From Crambe crambe (Eukaryota; Porifera; Demospongiae; Poecilosclerida; Crambeidae), in NCBI GenBank assembly GCA_963924555.1, contig OZ004597.1, positions 5,649,404 to 5,713,403 of the forward strand: a stretch of DNA of 64,000 nt. Reading direction: 5' to 3'. A program made the position numbers and the translations under genes. The notes below the pieces were generated by a model. It worked only from the letters and a program-made list of their open reading frames with translations, was not told where the DNA came from and made no database searches. Of this stretch, positions 58,449-64,000 are shown one piece after another (the stretch's first letter is position 1; each line of letters starts with the position of its first letter).

Positions 58449-61163
58449 TTAAAGATATGCAAGTTTGTTTTCACCATCAGATTCATCATTAACAGATTCA
58501 GAGGCTGCAGCCTCCCTCTTGGTATCTCCTGAAGGCCTAGAATCATCTTCATCGAATTCTATTTCAAGGTATTGAGGATTATTGCTGTGGAATGCTTTCT
58601 TTGTGCTGCCTTCACCGTCAAGATCAGTTGACTCTTGTTGCTCTGTTTCCCGCAGCTTTCCCAAGTCCATTTTTGTTTCCTCTTCAATATGATCTTCCTT
58701 TGAGTCACCACCAGGCTTGGAGTCATCAAGTTGTAAACTTAGATCTTTCTTTGATACACCAGAATACACATTACCACCTGTATAGAATCCAATAATGAGC
58801 AACCATTAAGCATTATGTCAGTTATTAGCTACATGTAGAAATAGGATAAGATACTATGAGTAATCTCACTATTACAACTTCATCTTCGTTCATCTCACAT
58901 TGTTCACTTTGATGATTAGTGAACTTAGCTAGCTACTAGGCTGATTTTTGCTCCACACAGTCCTCCCGTGTTGCTGTACAACATAACTTTACTTTTCCAG
59001 CCCAGAGCTAACTATAGTGAGCTTTATGGAGTCTGTACTGTTTGTCACCATGAAGAGACAAGATGCAGCCTGTTCTAGGAGGGCCAGGAGACCGTTATTT
59101 TTAAAAAAAAATTAGCTTCCATGTGATTTCTAAGAGGGGTAGGTACTTTGGGCGTGCTCCAGTTATGCTGTTACATCTCATTATAAGCATTTACACCTTC
59201 TAACCATCTCATTAGAAGGTAGATTGCATATGCAATTACCTACTGCACATGCTATACCTTTAAACTCACCAAACTTTGTGGAACTAGTTAACTGTGAGCT
59301 GGTTTTTCTAGATTTAGCAGACTGCAAATAATAAGAAATCATAATAATGAATATTTCTATACTACATGTGCTAATAAAATAACTAGGGAGTACTGAAGCC
59401 AAACCAAACAGATTATTTGATTCGATTTGAGAGCTAACTCTACTTACCCATTTTGCAATTGAAGAGGATTTTGAAGGTTTGCTCTTTCGGATTCGTAATT
59501 TAGGAGATATCTTACTCCATACCTAATACATTGATTCATTGATATATAGCTACTCTAAGTTAATGCACATCAAATAATCTATACATACACCAAATAGCTA
59601 AGTTCACCTTATCATTTCGGACTACATGCAAGAAGAATATAGCAGCACCCTACATACGTAATGGAGTTAAAATTGTTATCATTAGCTACTAGCACTATAG
59701 CTACTAACCTGTAGTGAGTTGAAAATGGTGAACAACCATGCAAAGACTGTTGAGTTTACATTGATGGTAAGCATTCCAAATACCCAAGTCAAACCCAAAA
59801 GAGGAAGTAAGATTATTGAAGCCAAGAAAAGATACCTATAATATATAAGTGATAGAGGCCACATTATGATACATGCACATTATTAAGAGTAGCTTTTTCT
59901 GATGGTTAGCTATCATTCATAGCTAGCTACCACTAAAAAAAATTCTTATCCACATGCAACTTAACTTACTCATAATTATTCCTAAACCTTTACAAATGAT
60001 TCACACAACACTGAAATGCAAGCAAAGGAGCTACAGCATGCACACACATCTAACAAACTTATCATTATATGGCACCCTGTAGGGCTGTTTATATTCAAAC
60101 ATACTTTGCCATAGCCAGATTCTTATTCCCATCATTTTTCTTTTGAGAGTGCTTCTTGCTCCTGCTTTTTCGCATACTATTCAAAGCAAGTGCTAAGAAT
60201 ACAACGTTGATCTATACAGTACAAGCAAATTATAAATGATTACTGATAACTAGCTATGACAACTCACAATGAAAATAGCAATAACAGGAGCTGCAAATGC
60301 AAAAATGGTGCCTTTCTCCACTGATAACCAGCAACTAGAAATAAACACACATGGTGTAATTGAATATTAGTTATAACTGCATTACATACAATTGCAATTT
60401 TCCATATTCGTCGCGCACTCCATAGTAGGCATGTCGTGAAGCCACACTGATCACCACAATAGGAATTGGAATAACTATAATCATTAGATTTTCATAAAAT
60501 TAACGAAACTTGATTGAAAAATGCTTTTTTACCATAGCCTATTAGGACAAATAGCCACCATTTACGAGCTGATGTGCTAAAAATGACCACCAATAGGAGG
60601 TAAAGCAATACTCCTTCACACAGCATCCAACAAAAAGAAGACAGGAACAGATAGTGCAAGAGAAGAGCCACTACTAAGCAACCAGCCTGCAATATAAGAC
60701 ACATACAAGAAGCATATAAAATATTATGTGCATAAACTTATGCACTCAGAGCATGAGCTATACTAGTCTGGGTATGGGCTACTAATCAGGACATGGGCTA
60801 CTAATCAGGGTATGGGCTACTAATCAGGGCATGGGCTACTAATCAGGGCATGGGCTACTAATCAGGGCACTGGCTACTCAGGGCATAGGTTACCACTTGA
60901 TGTGTGCCTGCTATGCCAGGTTAGGGGATTTGATCAAACCCCCGAACCCCCTTTGAATACAGGCCTGCTCTTTATCTGGCTACTAATAATAATTATTTTC
61001 ATCATCATAGGTCATGTGCACTTTGTTAAAAATGGATCTCCACATCTATTCTATAATTATACCCAATTAATATTAAAACAGAACAAAACAGCAACAACAA
61101 CAAATCACCAAGAAGAACATAATGCAAATTTTGAAAAAAATACAAATTCTATTCAAAACATTA

Positions 61164-61222
<59 letters not shown>

Positions 61223-63053
61223 TACACAAAATGCCCTTGCTATTATACACACGACAGCGCAGATGGAGGAATGCTCTTATCAGATTATACCATTCATATA
61301 TACATCTCTAACTGCCTATACGTGACCAGATGACAAAATTAATCCTTGGACTGTGAAGGTTTCATTTTTCATACTTCAACTGCTCACATGCTAAACTATC
61401 TACAACACTAGATACACACCTCAAAAATAGAACAGCTGCACTTCTTGGCAAACACGTGGACACAATAAATATGTCCTTGCTATGTGCCAAGGTAGCAGAC
61501 AATAAAATGACATGTGAAATTTTTAGAGGACATGATCTGAAAGTCAACTCACTTGCTTCCTCCCTCACTACAAATGGACCACAAGAATTTACATGCAACT
61601 AGTTCAAAATAATTGCATGTTGCAATTGAAAAAACAAACAAATAATGCATGCAACTATATAAGACGATATGTTGCCCAATAATAAATATAGTTACTACAT
61701 CATCACCAACCGTCGATCGATTTCCAAGTTCAATTCCAAACACAAATACAATCAATGCAGCAAGCAGTGTGATAGCAAGATTCAAATGAACAAATTGGTT
61801 CACTGACTCAAAAAGCTTTTTCCTACATTGATAATAGCAATAACAAAAGCACTGCTTTTGATAAATTACAAATTATTACCTTTGAAATAAGAAGAATATT
61901 ACAGTAAGAATGAGGCACACTATTGATATAGCACATCCAATATAAGAAACAATCTCAAGAGCCTTCAACTCGGCATATCCCACTCTCTGGAAAAAAGGTG
62001 ATTAGTTAGCTATAATAATTATAGCTAATTCATTTAAGTTTTTACGAACCTTCAATCCTCCAGCCACGTCAACCAGAACAGCAAAGCTAGTGGCATGCTC
62101 ACTTAGACATTGAACAGTAGTTATGTCATCCTCAGTAATGCTACTGTTTGTGGTCACTCCGTCAGTAACAAAACTTCCTTTGCCAATGCTAGAAAATTAA
62201 TAGCTAGCTTTGAAACTACTTATGAAACATAATTAGCTATAGTTATAATACTTACGGTTCAGAAAAATTCCAGAAAGCACAAGTGTAATTTGAGACATTC
62301 TCAAGCTGTAAATCAAACATTATCAATTTCAGCAATAATTATTAGTGTTAAGGCAGTAATATACCTCTGAAAAAGCAAAATTAAGAATAATAGGTGTGTC
62401 TTGAAGCACTTTAGACTGCTCAGTGACAGACTTTTTCTCTCCTAGCTGTATGGAGTACATTACTGAAGCTACTTTGGGTAAATCTGTGGAGCCAAGGAAT
62501 GAAGATGAAAGATATGCCTCCAGGTTGTTGAAGAGCATGTGTGCTACTGGAATGGCTGCATTTCATCAATGAAACATTATCATAGTAAGCTTAACATGAC
62601 TTTTAATTTTGAATAGTCCAAGATCATATTACTAGTATAGCTAACCATGCATATTTTATATGGCATGCCATCACAAAAAATATATAATGCATGGAAATCT
62701 ATTCATGACTGTATTTGCAACTAATATTAATGCCATTAGAGTTTTGGACAATTCAAGTGAAAAAAGGGTCAACAATGAATACATTGTTCCTTCTTTATAC
62801 TATAGTCCTACAATTTCAAAAGCTAATTTCAATGAAGTAGCTAGTTTCTCTTCTCTCACTGACTAAATAGTACATGCACACACTCACATGTTACTGATTT
62901 CTCTTCCTTCTCCAATTTTTCTGTTATAATGCTTGAAGGTATTATGGACATCAAAAGCTGGATGTCACTTGTAAAATTAACCAAGTCCTCAATAGTTGGA
63001 AAGTTTAAGTCACCATGCTCCACTTGTGAATTGTATCTTCTAGCTGATAATGC

Positions 63054-63100
<47 letters not shown>

Positions 63101-64000
63101 ATAGATAAATAAATAATATACCTATGTTAGGTCTTGACAGTCTTCTTGGTTGTTCAGTTTCTCTATTTGCTTTTGCAACCACCAAACCATATCTTTCAGA
63201 AGCACTGAGTAAGAGCTCACTCCCATTGACAACCTTTATCTGATAGCAATACACAAAATAGTCAAAAGGTCATTGTATACATTTCAAGGTTTATAAAAAA
63301 TAATAGTGTTAACTAATGAAATTCAAAGTCTGAAATTTTCAATGTTGATTTATTTTTGTGGTCATGCTCAACAATGAAAATTGATCACATGAAATCTAAT
63401 TAACTGTAAACATAAATTATTATCTAACAAAAATTTCCCTATTTAAGGTATTCATGTTCACTTGAGATATTGAGGTTTTGCATTTTTCTGTCTTGCTCAG
63501 TCAAATGCATGAAATGCTTCATTGTGGCGAATGGCATCTCTATACTTGGTTTATGGGACATACATTTCTAACTGGTATAATAAAATGTACCGTGCCACCA
63601 TAAATTGTGCATCTGCTGGTGTTTGAAGTTTGAATTCAGTCACTAATACTTACAGTTCTTAGAGCAGTCCAAGCATTGGAGTTCATCTCATCAAGGATAT
63701 TGTTGAAAACATCGATAATATTCTATGAGTGCAAAAAATTTCTTCTAAATAAAAAGTGAAGTAGGGATAGCCATAAAATTTAACTGCTTTAGCTTTCAAT
63801 AACTACACCTATATCACCCAACTTAAATCCCTACTTTACTCCCCCTTCAGCAACAAGTGAGTCTCTCAAGTAATTATACTACCAAATTAACATACCTCAT
63901 CAGGTTCTGGGTTAATTGCAGCAGTATTTTCCAATATTCCAACTATATCATCAACTATGACATTAGTTATCTGAATATCGGTGGGAAAAAGAGATCTGTT
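58449..64000 (-). CDS. Inverted paralogue of the adhesion GPCR (GAIN-GPS-7TM-tail; 5' partial)
   Basis: Receptor paralogue, truncated by the window edge within the first GAIN exon. Exons (5' to 3'): 64000-63896, 63722-63654, 63239-63122, 63052-62888, 62555-62365, 62305-62256, 62188-62050, 61986-61880, 61822-61711, 60686-60533, 60474-60390, 60334-60268, 60211-60105, 59835-59709, 59649-59608, 59522-59448, 59321-59270, 58777-58449; 2,094 nt, 697 codons plus stop, no frameshift. All splice sites match copy 1. Indels in coding parts are -3, +6 and -21 nt. In the TM6/TM7 exon three base differences from copy 1 are all synonymous, and the TM3 exon looks identical. GPS keeps CAFWNFSEP and SEHATSFAVL. 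Whether the CARDB/Rhs ectodomain is also present lies beyond the window. Confidence 0.9.
61165..61217. repeat. (CA)n microsatellite in the paralogue intron
   Basis: About 26 CA units in the intron between the TM2 and TM3 exons of the inverted copy. It corresponds to the far longer run at 44876-45105 in copy 3. Confidence 0.95.
63055..63115. repeat. (TAAA)n microsatellite, matching TTTA run in copy 1
   Basis: Intronic run between two GAIN exons. Copy 1 has the same tetranucleotide in the same intron (17142-17180, as TTTA) but shorter, so the run predates the duplication. Confidence 0.95.

Overview
The window is eukaryotic and animal. It holds spliced genes with mostly short GT-AG introns, an adhesion GPCR, a full-length MRP-type ABC transporter, a ZMPSTE24-type CAAX protease, and several animal-type transposons (pogo-like, P-like, a Ty3/gypsy element of the Gmr1 type). 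The compact introns rich in 'tagctagc' and the bacterial-looking modules fused to animal receptors fit a demosponge such as Amphimedon. That assignment is inference.

Layout. (1) 1-22340, + strand: one very large gene entering from the left edge. I could join 46 exons with consistent phases into a single open frame of about 3,998 codons. In order it encodes a HYR-like stretch and an Fn3-like stretch, nine CARDB-type repeats, pre-peptidase/TIG-like domains, an Rhs/YD-repeat shell with an Rhs core, a Gly-rich hydrophobic segment, a bacterial-style surface module, an EGF domain, a Ser/Thr-rich stalk, a hormone-receptor-like domain, GAIN/GPS and a seven-helix GPCR with a cytoplasmic tail. (2) 22341-27696: intergenic DNA with a gypsy gag remnant and several terminal-inverted-repeat (TIR) elements. 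(3) 27697-37062, + strand: ZMPSTE24 homologue, 8 exons, 446 aa. Its 7.2-kb second intron holds a pogo-like transposon (TA target duplication) that is itself interrupted by a P-like element. (4) 37710-38444: TIR element with a 9-bp target duplication and a zinc-finger-like ORF. (5) 38553-43761, - strand: decayed LTR retrotransposon with integrase upstream of reverse transcriptase. (6) 43762-45337, - strand: decayed third copy of the GPCR transmembrane exons, abutting the LTR exactly. (7) 45637-55434, + strand: ABCC transporter. (8) 55617-56060: MIB/HERC2 plus ZZ-finger remnant. (9) 58449-64000, - strand: a second, apparently intact inverted copy of the GPCR gene (697 codons visible, GAIN to tail), running off the right edge.

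The most interesting object is the receptor in (1). In bilaterians the YD-repeat protein teneurin is an extracellular partner of the adhesion GPCR latrophilin. Here a YD/Rhs shell and an adhesion-GPCR transducer appear to be one polypeptide, on an ectodomain whose whole domain series looks bacterial. The inverted paralogue keeps its frame through indels in multiples of three, and its differences in the exon I checked base by base are synonymous, so the receptor appears to be functional.
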